Source: Leptospira jelokensis (GTDB lineage: Bacteria > Spirochaetota > Leptospiria > Leptospirales > Leptospiraceae). Taken from it: a stretch of 64,000 bases of DNA. The translations under genes were made by a program, and so were the position numbers. The number at the start of each line of letters is the position of its first letter. Position 1 is the first letter of the stretch. A model generated the notes under the pieces. That model saw nothing but the letters and a program-made list of their open reading frames with translations, had not been told where the DNA came from and did not search any database. The DNA is taken from NCBI RefSeq assembly GCF_004769635.1, contig NZ_RQGH01000008.1, positions 62,001 through 126,000 of the forward strand, given 5' to 3'. Shown piece by piece: positions 51,543 through 60,037 of the stretch.

Positions 51543-52811
51543 ATGAAAGATACGTTTATCGCTCCTCGTTTTGATTTTCCGGTAGCCTTGGGATTGGACT
51601 TGGGATTTCCCATCCTCACAAAACTTCTGTTTAACTTAGATGGAGTGGTCATCTCAAAAGAAGATGAACAACGATTGAAGGATACAAAGGACAAACGAGT
51701 TGTGTATCTATTCAACCAACCAACTGAAATGGAATCAATCGTTGCCTACCAAGTTGCCAATACCATTGGAACTCGCTTTCATTTTATGGCATCACGAAGT
51801 GTCTTCAATTGGGGATTTGGCATTGTGGGTGAACTCATCAAACGTGTTGGGGCATTTTCCGTATTACATGGAAGTTCCAATCGTAAGATGATACGAACCA
51901 CCAAACGGATATTATCCGAACGGGATGGAAAACTCGTTATGTACCCCGAAGGGATCAAGTCTGGAGAAAATGATAACTTGGTTTCCTTTTTACCCAGTAC
52001 GGCGCAACTGATTTATTGGGGTTTGGAAGAAGCCAAAAAGAAGGATCCGAGTGCAGAACTGTTTTTGCAACCTACCTTCGTAAAATATAAAATCTCAGGA
52101 ACTCGGGATTCGATTTTAAAGGACATAGAATCTTCCCTATCTCGGATAGAACGTAAGTTAAAGTTATACCCAGGTGGAAGGACAATCCTTCGTCGTTTTT
52201 TAACTGTTGGTCGTGTGATGTTGGAAGAAACTGAGTTTGAACTTGGAATTCCAAAATCGGAAATCAACGGTAAGGATTTTGATTACCGATTGGGACGCGC
52301 AAGGCATACCGCACTCAATCTTGCCGGCCAAATCTTACAAATTAAATTCCAGGATTCTGATAATGCCATCCAAAAGATCCGAATTTTGTTCCATACATTG
52401 GACCGAATTGAGGCAGGGATTCCCTTGGAATCTACCCCCAAACACCTAACAGACCAAAATATCCGCAGGGCCAAACAATTGGTGGAGACTGCGTACGCTT
52501 TTTTGATTACCCAACCAAAAAACCTCATCCAGTGGCCTTCTGCAGAGCGACTCATGGAATGGATTTGTAGTTTCGAAAGGCATATCTATGGGAAATCGGA
52601 GATGCGAGCCAAAAAAGCCTATGTATATGCTTCGCGTTCCATCCCTCTCAGTCCTTATTTTGAAAAGTACAAAACAAGTAAAAAAGAAAGTTATCACTTG
52701 TTACTCGGTGACATTCGAAAAGAGATGGAAAAGTTATTGGAGCGAGGGAAAAAGGAAAGTGAACCTTTGGTACCTCCTTACTCTGTAGGCCTTGATTTAC
52801 AAATTGGTTAA
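51543..52811 (+). CDS. Acyltransferase-like protein with substituted HX4D motif
   Basis: A 422-residue LPLAT-like protein. The block III motif 'KLVMYPEGIKSGENDNLVSFLPSTAQL' is clear, and 'LFLQPTFVKYKI' follows as in the family. Motif I should be NHxxxxD and reads N58-Q59-P-T-E-M-E64, so both catalytic residues are changed (His to Gln, Asp to Glu). The C-terminal 200 residues are a helical extension ('HTLDRIEAGIPLESTPKHLTDQNIRRAKQLVETAYAFL'). It may be an inactive lipid-binding homologue or use another mechanism. The stop overlaps the convergent OmpA gene by four bases. Confidence 0.78.
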   Translation: MKDTFIAPRFDFPVALGLDLGFPILTKLLFNLDGVVISKEDEQRLKDTKDKRVVYLFNQPTEMESIVAYQVANTIGTRFHFMASRSVFNWGFGIVGELIKRVGAFSVLHGSSNRKMIRTTKRILSERDGKLVMYPEGIKSGENDNLVSFLPSTAQLIYWGLEEAKKKDPSAELFLQPTFVKYKISGTRDSILKDIESSLSRIERKLKLYPGGRTILRRFLTVGRVMLEETEFELGIPKSEINGKDFDYRLGRARHTALNLAGQILQIKFQDSDNAIQKIRILFHTLDRIEAGIPLESTPKHLTDQNIRRAKQLVETAYAFLITQPKNLIQWPSAERLMEWICSFERHIYGKSEMRAKKAYVYASRSIPLSPYFEKYKTSKKESYHLLLGDIRKEMEKLLERGKKESEPLVPPYSVGLDLQIG

Positions 52812-54226
52812 TCCAAAACGAGTGTGATTTCCACCCTTCGGTTTTTGTGTCGATTTGATTCGTTATCGTTTGGTGCTACAGGAAATTCATCCGCATACCC
52901 ACGAAAGGAAATATGTTTTTCATCCATTTTATGATTGTCAACTAATGATTGTAAAACGGACTTAGCACGATCTTCTGATAATTTTTGGTTGTATTCTTTT
53001 TTTCCAATATTGTCTGTATGACCTGACACACGAATCTCACGATCAGGGTATCTTTTTAAGATCTCTGCAATTTTGGCAACTGCGGATTCAGCATCAGGTT
53101 TCAATTTGCTATCATTAAAATCGAACAAAATCGAATCCAAGGAAAACACAATTCCATCCTCAGTACTACGAACTTTCACTGGCAATTGATCCGCAATTCT
53201 ATCCTTTTCCTCAGTGTCTCCCATGGGCATCGCGTTGGGATCTGGATTTTCATTGGTAATAAAAGTTCCTGTAGGATTGGTGTTGGGATTTTGATTCCCA
53301 ACATTCACGGCTTGTGGATTCCCTGAGTTTGGACGATGTTGGTTTTGGATCCGTTTTCCATTTGGCAATCCGTCTCTCGTATAGCCCACAATCAAATCAT
53401 TTAGGATGTCTTCACGGATGGTTTCTTTGTCTTTCGCATTGACTTGGTTCCGTAAAAAATACACTCCTTTGATATGGAAGTTTGCTTCTTGGACTGTGCC
53501 ATTTGGATAAATAAACGTATACGAAAGTTTTACTTCTTTATATTCAGGGACTCCTCGTTCCGCATTAAAAAAAACTGTGCCCGTTGCAAATCCAAATATC
53601 TTATAAGGTACGTTAGGTGCCATTTTTTCAGAATCAGATTTAGAATAAAAAATAGGATAGGTGTAAGTGATTTTTTCGCAATTGCCAGAATAGTTTCCTT
53701 CTCTCCAAGGATAAATCCCTTGGTATGTGTATTCTGGTGTGACTTTCACTCGAATGCGTTCGGATGAAAAATCAAAAGACTCTTCGGCAGGTAATTTCCA
53801 CACATCATTGACAGAGACTGGAGTTTCGGGAAAAGAAGGAAAACTCCGAAGATTCGGCATAGAAAATTCGTTTGGTACTTCGTAACGGCCATTTCGAAAA
53901 AGTGTAAAATCAGACAAAAATTCTTTGTCCTTCCAAAATGGTCCCGATGTTTTGCCATACCGCATATAGGTATCAAACCAAGCATTCACCAAACAGGAAT
54001 CAGTCGAACATTGTTTGGTTTTCATCACCACTCGGTTTTTATCTTCCCGTTCCACTGTTTTTGTCCCCACTCGAAAAAAAACATCATGGTATTCGTTTAA
54101 TTCCAACACTTGGTTCTCATTCCACTTCCATCGGAATTGGGTTTTCAAATCGGGACCTGCAACCAAATCCAATATAGGAACCATTGTTACAAAACAAAAG
54201 AGGAGCAAACGGGTTTGGGACATCAC
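52808..54226 (-). CDS. OmpA-family outer-membrane protein
   Basis: A 472-residue exported protein with a signal peptide (LLLFCFVTMVPILDLVAG). A large N-terminal beta-rich domain ('QFRWKWNENQVLELNEYHDVFFRV' onward) is followed by an Asn/Pro-rich linker (about 300-345) and a C-terminal OmpA domain: 'SILFDFNDSKLKPDAESAVAKIAEIL', 'REIRVSGHTDNIGKKEYNQKLSEDRAKSV', 'GYADEFPVAPNDNESNRHKNRRVEI'. The last parts hold the D and R that bind diaminopimelate in peptidoglycan. It probably links outer membrane and cell wall. No barrel signature is obvious. Confidence 0.9.
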   Translation of the reverse strand: MMSQTRLLLFCFVTMVPILDLVAGPDLKTQFRWKWNENQVLELNEYHDVFFRVGTKTVEREDKNRVVMKTKQCSTDSCLVNAWFDTYMRYGKTSGPFWKDKEFLSDFTLFRNGRYEVPNEFSMPNLRSFPSFPETPVSVNDVWKLPAEESFDFSSERIRVKVTPEYTYQGIYPWREGNYSGNCEKITYTYPIFYSKSDSEKMAPNVPYKIFGFATGTVFFNAERGVPEYKEVKLSYTFIYPNGTVQEANFHIKGVYFLRNQVNAKDKETIREDILNDLIVGYTRDGLPNGKRIQNQHRPNSGNPQAVNVGNQNPNTNPTGTFITNENPDPNAMPMGDTEEKDRIADQLPVKVRSTEDGIVFSLDSILFDFNDSKLKPDAESAVAKIAEILKRYPDREIRVSGHTDNIGKKEYNQKLSEDRAKSVLQSLVDNHKMDEKHISFRGYADEFPVAPNDNESNRHKNRRVEITLVLD

Positions 54227-54332
54227 GTTGCAAAGATCGGGGTTTTTTCGGAAAAACTGAGGTCTGATTTGGAAAAAACAACGGGTTTTTGCGATTGACG
54301 AAGGACGGAATTTGGGCTTTACCTGATTTACG

Positions 54333-55244
54333 ATGAAAAACCTTTCTCTGCTTTTTTACATTTTGATTACAATTCAATTTGTCGCCTGTAAAGACAAACA
54401 AACTCTAAAAGTTGCTGGTTCCGAGACCATGAACAGCATGATGCGATTTTTAGGAACAGAATACGAAAAGGTAAATTCAGATGTTCGTGTAACAGTAGAA
54501 GGCGGTGGATCCGAATCGGGAATCGACCGACTTAGAAAAGGAGAGATTGACATGGCAGTTTCTTCTCGTGACCTAAACCAGGCTGAATTTGATGACCTAA
54601 GAAAAACAGGTAACCTCGAAAAAGTTCGTTTGGCTTATGATGGTGTCGCCCTTGTGGTCAATCCAAGCAATCCAGTTTCCAAATTGCATTTGGTCCAAAC
54701 ATCAGATATTTTTTCGGGTAAAATCAAAAACTGGAAGGAGGTTGGAGGACAAGATGCACCCATCTCCATTGTGATTCGCAACGACAAATCCGGAACACAA
54801 GACTACTTCCAAAATCATATTTTAAAACGTAGGGATTTGGGAGAAAAGGAATACACAACCTACAAATCCAATGTGTTTTCTCCAAACGCCAAAATTGTGA
54901 AAGACAATGCAGAAATGGCAAAATACATCCAAGAAAATCCAAATAGCATTGGTTATATGGGCATGGGTTCTGCACTTGTGGACCATAAAGACAAATTAAA
55001 AGCGCTAGAGTATGCAAAAAACGCAAAGGATCCTTTTGTGACTCCTTCCATTCGCAATGTGTACGATAGAAAGTACAAACTAGCACGTGAATTGTTTATT
55101 ATCTATAAAACAGACCAGGGTGATAAAATTGATGCCTTTGTGACTTACCTCACAAGCGAACAAGGGCAGGTGGCAGTGTTACAGTCTGGGTATTTGCGAT
55201 CCTCGCTTCCAGAAGTAGAAGTTTCTGCAGAACCTGTGAAGTAG
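54333..55244 (+). CDS. PstS-like phosphate-binding lipoprotein
   Basis: A 303-residue substrate-binding protein, lipid-anchored at 'TIQFVAC'. The phosphate-binding motifs are 'LKVAGSETMNSMMRFL', 'VEGGGSESGIDRLRKGEIDMAVSSRDL' and 'IRNDKSGTQDYFQNHIL', matching PstS Thr/Ser/Asp/Arg contacts. 'NPVSKLHLVQTSDIFSGKIKNWKEVGG' is also typical. No pstCAB transporter genes are adjacent, so it may serve a remote ABC importer or act as a phosphate sensor. Confidence 0.9.
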   Translation: MKNLSLLFYILITIQFVACKDKQTLKVAGSETMNSMMRFLGTEYEKVNSDVRVTVEGGGSESGIDRLRKGEIDMAVSSRDLNQAEFDDLRKTGNLEKVRLAYDGVALVVNPSNPVSKLHLVQTSDIFSGKIKNWKEVGGQDAPISIVIRNDKSGTQDYFQNHILKRRDLGEKEYTTYKSNVFSPNAKIVKDNAEMAKYIQENPNSIGYMGMGSALVDHKDKLKALEYAKNAKDPFVTPSIRNVYDRKYKLARELFIIYKTDQGDKIDAFVTYLTSEQGQVAVLQSGYLRSSLPEVEVSAEPVK

Positions 55245-55324
55245 GGGGGGAATTCTCACTTTATCTAAATAGATTAATCGGTCACCCTACCCAAAAACCC
55301 TCCCAATTCACTTACAATCGCACC

Positions 55325-55359
55325 CGGTCGGAATTCCGACCGGTGTGATGCGTAGCATC
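55325..55359. repeat. Nested palindromes between convergent genes
   Basis: CGGTCGGAATTCCGACCG (55325-55342) is a perfect 18-base palindrome, followed by GATGC-GTA-GCATC (55347-55359). It lies between the PstS-like stop (55244) and the NHL gene stop (55364). No T run is present, so an intergenic repeat is more likely than a terminator. Confidence 0.6.
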
Positions 55360-55363
55360 CCCC

Positions 55364-56902
55364 TCAATACACCAAAATCCTATGGTTGTTTTGGTCGTTA
55401 ATGTACAATTGTCCCTGTCGATTGAACGTGATGCTTGAAGGCGCATACAAACTGGCAGGATTTACAGAACCACCAGTACAAGCCCCGACATTGTTTGACA
55501 CGGCACAAGTAAGGTTATTGTATTGACCAAATACGGCCACTGCTGTATGACCAGTGGTTTGTGTCGATTTAGGAAAGACCACCACACGGTTGTTACCAGT
55601 ATCGGAGACATATAAGTTTTCACTTTGGTCGAGGGCAATCCATGTAGGATTGTTCAAAGCTGTGGCTGATGCGATCGATAATGTATTGTTTGTAAAATTC
55701 GATTGGCCATAGACCCGCGTTGCGGTTGTGGATCCAACTGGGAAGTACAATACTCGGTGGTTCGGAGAATCGGCAACATACAAGCCACCTTTGGAATCGA
55801 CAGCCATTCCAAATGGTCCGGTAAATCTCGTTTCCGAGGTACCGTTAGTACTACTTGAAAAATCCACTTGTCCATACACCCTTGTTGCCGTTGTGGATCC
55901 AGGTGGGAAGTAAACGATACGAATGTTGAAAGCTTCAGCAACATACAGTCCACCTTCAGGTGATAAGGCAACGGCGCGAGGAGCATTGAATGCCGTATCT
56001 GATAAACCAGTAATTGCAGTTGTGTAACTCGTTTGACCGTAAATTCTAGCCGGTACATTGGATGAATTAGGAAAGTACAAGATTCTATGGTTGCCAAGAT
56101 CAGTGGCATATAAGCCATTCTCTCGGTCGAGTATGATCCCTCGGACTGAACTCATATTTCCCGCTGATGCGGTTCCACCTCCACAAGATTGATTGTTATT
56201 GGCGATATCACAATTGAAGTTTCCAAATTGACCATATACAAATGTCGATTGATTGGTATTAGGTGGAAAGTATTGGATCCGATTCACCCCTGCAATGTAG
56301 ACCCCACCATCGGAATCAGTCACCACACCTGTTGGCGAGCTTAAGTTTTGGTTATTGGGATTGGGACTATCCAAACAACTTCCATTATTATAAGCGGACC
56401 TACAAGTAAGCGAACCATACTGGCCGTAAACAAAAGTCGCGGAGGGTTCTGCCACTTGTAAGGTAAGATTCACGGTGGCAAAACCAGGGCTATTCCGAGT
56501 GACTCGGACGGTGGTTGGTGCCGTGACGGAAAGAGTAGTGCCTTTGATTTCTCCCGTTGCCGGATCAAAACTAAGACCAGATGGTAAATTCCCTTCGATC
56601 GCATAACTTGAATTTGTCTCAAATTCAGGTAAGATGGAAACTGGAAAATTTAAATAAAAACGAAATTGGGTATAACGGTAACCAAAAGGGGGAACATCCA
56701 CCAGTTTGTAACCGCAATGGTAAGAACCAGAGGCGGTACTTGCTTGTAAAATAACAGTGGGAATAAAGTCATCGGACTTTAGATCACAAAGGTTGTTTAG
56801 GCCCTCTGGTTTGCAAGCATTGGCCACAATTGGAAGAGAGAAGAGGAATATGATCTTGTAAAAAAATTTCCATTTTAGCTTTTGGTGAACAATGATTTCC
56901 AC
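55364..56902 (-). CDS. NHL-repeat lipoprotein with Ig-like domain
   Basis: A protein of about 512 residues. GTG 56902 is the start because it has AAGGA upstream and yields a lipoprotein signal (FFYKIIFLFSLPIVANAC, C30). A putative-Ig segment ('LPSGLSFDPATGEIKGTTLS') precedes six NHL beta-propeller repeats, each with the theme 'YFPxGSTTATRVYGQ' and 'GLYVADxxNHRVLYFP'. Propellers bind proteins or glycans; the ligand is unknown. The gene overlaps the cyclase 3' end by 28 bases and is the last of the RR-sixA-hpt-cyclase operon. Confidence 0.85.
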   Translation of the reverse strand: MEIIVHQKLKWKFFYKIIFLFSLPIVANACKPEGLNNLCDLKSDDFIPTVILQASTASGSYHCGYKLVDVPPFGYRYTQFRFYLNFPVSILPEFETNSSYAIEGNLPSGLSFDPATGEIKGTTLSVTAPTTVRVTRNSPGFATVNLTLQVAEPSATFVYGQYGSLTCRSAYNNGSCLDSPNPNNQNLSSPTGVVTDSDGGVYIAGVNRIQYFPPNTNQSTFVYGQFGNFNCDIANNNQSCGGGTASAGNMSSVRGIILDRENGLYATDLGNHRILYFPNSSNVPARIYGQTSYTTAITGLSDTAFNAPRAVALSPEGGLYVAEAFNIRIVYFPPGSTTATRVYGQVDFSSSTNGTSETRFTGPFGMAVDSKGGLYVADSPNHRVLYFPVGSTTATRVYGQSNFTNNTLSIASATALNNPTWIALDQSENLYVSDTGNNRVVVFPKSTQTTGHTAVAVFGQYNNLTCAVSNNVGACTGGSVNPASLYAPSSITFNRQGQLYINDQNNHRILVY

Positions 56903-58371
56903 TTGGAAGGTTCCTTCAGTTTTTTTCGACTCAATTGAAAGACTGGTACGGGAGTGCCCACTCCCTTCAAGGTTGCTTTTTGTTTGCGATAAAAGTAACC
57001 ATGCTCTTTGACCAGAGATTCGGATCCTGTTGCATTCCAAACGGTTTCACTGAGCCAGACCTCTCCCGATTTGGCAAGGCCTTGCACCCGTGCGGCAATG
57101 TTCACAGATTGTCCAAAATAATCGAGGCGTTCATCATTGACAACCGCTAATGCGGACCCTTCGTTCAGTCCCACCTTCAATCCAATTTCGTAACCTTCTT
57201 CTTTCCACTGTGTGTTCATGGATTCAATTCGTTCCATCATTTCTAAAGCTGCGAGTAACCCTTCGGTTGGAGTGGAAAAGGTAGCCATGATGGCATCTCC
57301 CATGGTTTTGACAATGGCACCTTTGAACTTTCGCACAATCTCTGTTAGGATCCGAAAGTGTTCTTGTACCAATTTGTACGCGAAAATATCCCCAGCTGTA
57401 TCATACATTTCTGTAGAACCCTTTAGGTCAGTGAACATGATTGTAAGTGATTTCACATTTAAATTTAAATCGGGAGATAGTTTTTGGATGCGGAATAGAT
57501 CACGGAACGATTGGTTGTTTAACAACATCTTCGCTGTTAAAAAGGAATGGCGTATCGTCGGATATTCTTTTGCAATCCGACCTATTTCATTTGGGTTTGG
57601 TGTTAGGACATTCAGACCCACTTGGAAGCGAGTACGGTTGTGAATCGTAAACTTGTGTGTTCCCAACGGAATGGAGATTGTATCTGGTTTCATCCCACTT
57701 TCCATCAAATCCACTAAATACGATTGGTTGGAAGGTGGCAAACTTGGATCTACCGAAAATAGGCACATGGCATTTCGGTCGATACTCACAAATTGTACGA
57801 GATGGCCTTGTAATCCGCCGAAACTTGTCTCATAAGTAAAATGATAGGCATCATCTGGTTTTATCTTCGCATAATCTTTGATTGTCGACTGGATCCAATC
57901 CCTTAGTTCGGTTGACTTATCAAAGTTTTCGGAGAAAAAATAGCGAAAGTAGTTTTGTACATCCACAAAGGGATCAATTTCGTTTTTTTGAAGAGAAGGG
58001 TGGATTTGGAAGGCAACTTCCACCTGGTCGTCTAGTAATGTTGGAACTACAATATTACAAGATACACAATGGAATTCTTTTCCTTCGATTTCATCCAATT
58101 TATGATGGCTATGGACAATTCCACCGCACATCGGACAAATCAAATTATAAGCAAAATCAAAAAGTCCAACTTTTGCCGCGTGCACAAAAAAATCCACAGA
58201 GTCATTTTCGCTTACATTATGTTCTGCGGCAAATTTCAGTGGATTGACACGGAGCAGTTTCCAATCATCGGAATGGTTTACGTAATTCTCGGCGACCTTT
58301 AAGATTTCTGGTTTTAAAACGGGGAAAGTTGTCAGTGTGTCAAATTTTTGTTTGATGATAGAATGATTCAA
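56875..58371 (-). CDS. Class III adenylate/guanylate cyclase with zinc-ribbon domain
   Basis: A 498-residue soluble cyclase. The N-terminus is a DUF5939-type region with a zinc ribbon (C79-P-M-C82, C102-V-S-C105). The catalytic domain spans about 305-465: metal D in 'IMFTDLKGSTEM', second metal D in 'VKTMGDAIMATFSTP', substrate-type D in 'ERLDYFGQSVNIAARVQGLA' and the N and R of 'NIAARV'. The Lys/Asp pair favours ATP. It overlaps the hpt gene by four bases (ATGA) and so is made with Hpt. Confidence 0.92.
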   Translation of the reverse strand: MNHSIIKQKFDTLTTFPVLKPEILKVAENYVNHSDDWKLLRVNPLKFAAEHNVSENDSVDFFVHAAKVGLFDFAYNLICPMCGGIVHSHHKLDEIEGKEFHCVSCNIVVPTLLDDQVEVAFQIHPSLQKNEIDPFVDVQNYFRYFFSENFDKSTELRDWIQSTIKDYAKIKPDDAYHFTYETSFGGLQGHLVQFVSIDRNAMCLFSVDPSLPPSNQSYLVDLMESGMKPDTISIPLGTHKFTIHNRTRFQVGLNVLTPNPNEIGRIAKEYPTIRHSFLTAKMLLNNQSFRDLFRIQKLSPDLNLNVKSLTIMFTDLKGSTEMYDTAGDIFAYKLVQEHFRILTEIVRKFKGAIVKTMGDAIMATFSTPTEGLLAALEMMERIESMNTQWKEEGYEIGLKVGLNEGSALAVVNDERLDYFGQSVNIAARVQGLAKSGEVWLSETVWNATGSESLVKEHGYFYRKQKATLKGVGTPVPVFQLSRKKLKEPSKWKSLFTKS

Positions 58372-58880
58372 TCCGTGCCCTCTAACTTAGCAACATACGG
58401 TAAATTACGAAATTTTCCTTTATAATCGAGTCCATATCCCACAAGAAAATCATCTTCGATGATAAATCCAGGATAATCCACAAGGATATGTGGGTTTGCC
58501 TTTTGCTGTTTCCAAAAAAGAGCTGCCACTTTTAAATCCTTTGGATTTTGTTTTTGGACTTCGGTCAGGAGGTATTCCAAAGTTTTCCCCGTATCCACTA
58601 TGTCTTCGACAAGCAAAACAGACTTGTTTTGCACAGATTTTTTTAATTCTTTCGTAATTTTGAATTCTCCAGAAGTGGTCCCGTCACCATAAGAAGAAGC
58701 TGCCATAAAATCGACTTCATGAGGGATGGCAATACTCCTGCAAAGATCCGCCGTAAAGATAAACCCGCCATTGAGAATCCCAATGACAACTAAATCTTTA
58801 CTTAAAAAATCTCGAGAGATTTCGCGTGCTAATTCTTCGACACGGTGGTGGATGCGCTCTTCTGAATACAGTGGTTTCAT
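58368..58880 (-). CDS. hpt: Hypoxanthine phosphoribosyltransferase
   Basis: A 170-residue purine salvage enzyme that makes IMP/GMP from hypoxanthine/guanine and PRPP. The PRPP motif is 'SVLLVEDIVDTGKTLEYLL', with 'VIGILNGGFIF' before and 'DDFLVGYGLDYKGKFRNLPYVAKL' after. ATG 58880 overlaps the sixA stop by four bases; the longer reading adds 18 residues inside sixA and was not chosen. Its place between SixA and a cyclase is unusual for a housekeeping enzyme. Confidence 0.96.
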   Translation of the reverse strand: MKPLYSEERIHHRVEELAREISRDFLSKDLVVIGILNGGFIFTADLCRSIAIPHEVDFMAASSYGDGTTSGEFKITKELKKSVQNKSVLLVEDIVDTGKTLEYLLTEVQKQNPKDLKVAALFWKQQKANPHILVDYPGFIIEDDFLVGYGLDYKGKFRNLPYVAKLEGTD

Positions 58881-59389
58881 TCTTTCCCTATTTGCCCAGG
58901 GATCCAGAATACTACTAATTGGCAACTTCCCCAACTAAGATTTTTCCAAGAATCCTCAGAAAAACTAAGCCCGAGAAAGGAAGCAGTTGGGAATTTTTGG
59001 AAGAGGGATTTTTCTTTCTCCCCCAAAACAAGGGAAGAGCCCAATTCTTCGAGTCCTGGATTGTGACCGACCAAGCAAACGGAACGAGTGCTAGACGGAA
59101 GGCCATGCAAAACAAATAATAAATCTTCTTTGTCTGCGTCGTATAAGTTTTCGCGGATTTCAGGTTTTGGAAACCGGAGGATTTCCTTACGAAGTGAGGA
59201 ATAGGTTTTTAAGGTTCGTTCGGAAGGGGAAACCAAACATTGGTCAAATTCAAACCGGCTTTCTTTGAGATACTCTCGTAAAGCTTTGGATTGTTCTTTT
59301 CCCCTGCGGGACAAAGTCCTTTCCAAATCGGTTTCGTACGGTAAGTCCCATTCAGACTTCCCGTGCCGTAAAAGATAAATATGTTTCAT
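58877..59389 (-). CDS. sixA: SixA-type phosphohistidine phosphatase
   Basis: A 170-residue histidine phosphatase. The motif 'MKHIYLLRHGKSEWDLPYETDLERTLSRRGKEQSKAL' gives the RHG catalytic His, and 'VCLVGHNPGLEELGSSLVLG' gives the second His. SixA removes phosphate from HPt or other phosphohistidines in phosphorelays. It follows the response regulator by 45 bases and overlaps hpt. A nearby relay makes a signalling role likely, though no HPt domain is encoded in the window. Confidence 0.9.
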   Translation of the reverse strand: MKHIYLLRHGKSEWDLPYETDLERTLSRRGKEQSKALREYLKESRFEFDQCLVSPSERTLKTYSSLRKEILRFPKPEIRENLYDADKEDLLFVLHGLPSSTRSVCLVGHNPGLEELGSSLVLGEKEKSLFQKFPTASFLGLSFSEDSWKNLSWGSCQLVVFWIPGQIGKE

Positions 59390-59434
59390 ACGAATAGTTT
59401 AGTCGAAACATTCGCTTTAGAAATCACGAAATCG

Positions 59435-60031
59435 CTATTTTTGTATTTCTTTTTCGTATTTCGAAATGAGTTCGTTATTGTTTTTACAGGAAAATTTTGT
59501 CCGCATTTGGTTTAGGTGGTATTCCACCGTTTTACGGGATTTTTGGATGCGGTCTGCCACTTCATTTTGGGAAAGGCCTTGCACGAGTAGGTTCAAAATT
59601 TCCATTTGGAATGCAGAGAATGGAAGTTGGACTTTACTCACCCCGTCAGATACAAATGATCCACCCTTCATCACAAGTTGGATGACTTCCGGAAGTTTGG
59701 AGATAGGGTCAGATTTTAGCATATACCCATCAGCTTTTGATTTGAGAGCGTCTTCTACATACACTCGGCTTCCATGTAACGAGAAGATAATGACCTTTGT
59801 GGGTTGGTGTTTTTCTTTGATTTCGCGTAATACATCAATTCCATTCCGATCCGGTAAATCAATGTCAAGGACTAGGACATCGATCGGATTGGATTCGAGG
59901 AAGGAAAACAAATCGGCAGCAGTTCGAAATTCTCCGGCAAGAGAAAAGAAAGGATTGGATTTCAGAATAGATATGATTCCTTCAGTGACAACGGAATGGT
60001 CTTCTAAGATAGCAATTTTAACAGATTCCAC
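59435..60031 (-). CDS. NarL/LuxR-type response regulator
   Basis: A 198-residue response regulator. The receiver has D11-phosphate-site acidic residues in 'AILEDHSVV', phosphoacceptor D56 in 'VLVLDIDLPDRNG', S84 region 'IIFSLHGS' and K107 region 'MLKSDP'. The C-terminal LuxR helix-turn-helix is 'QMEILNLLVQGLSQNEVADRIQKSRKTVEYHLNQMRTKF'. Its start is six bases from the start of the divergent hybrid kinase, its obvious partner. It heads the operon with sixA, hpt, the cyclase and the NHL lipoprotein. Confidence 0.95.
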   Translation of the reverse strand: MESVKIAILEDHSVVTEGIISILKSNPFFSLAGEFRTAADLFSFLESNPIDVLVLDIDLPDRNGIDVLREIKEKHQPTKVIIFSLHGSRVYVEDALKSKADGYMLKSDPISKLPEVIQLVMKGGSFVSDGVSKVQLPFSAFQMEILNLLVQGLSQNEVADRIQKSRKTVEYHLNQMRTKFSCKNNNELISKYEKEIQK

Positions 60032-60037
60032 AACCTT

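Noticed and set aside
55325..55359. Intrinsic terminator
   Set aside because: Perfect palindromes but no T run on either strand.
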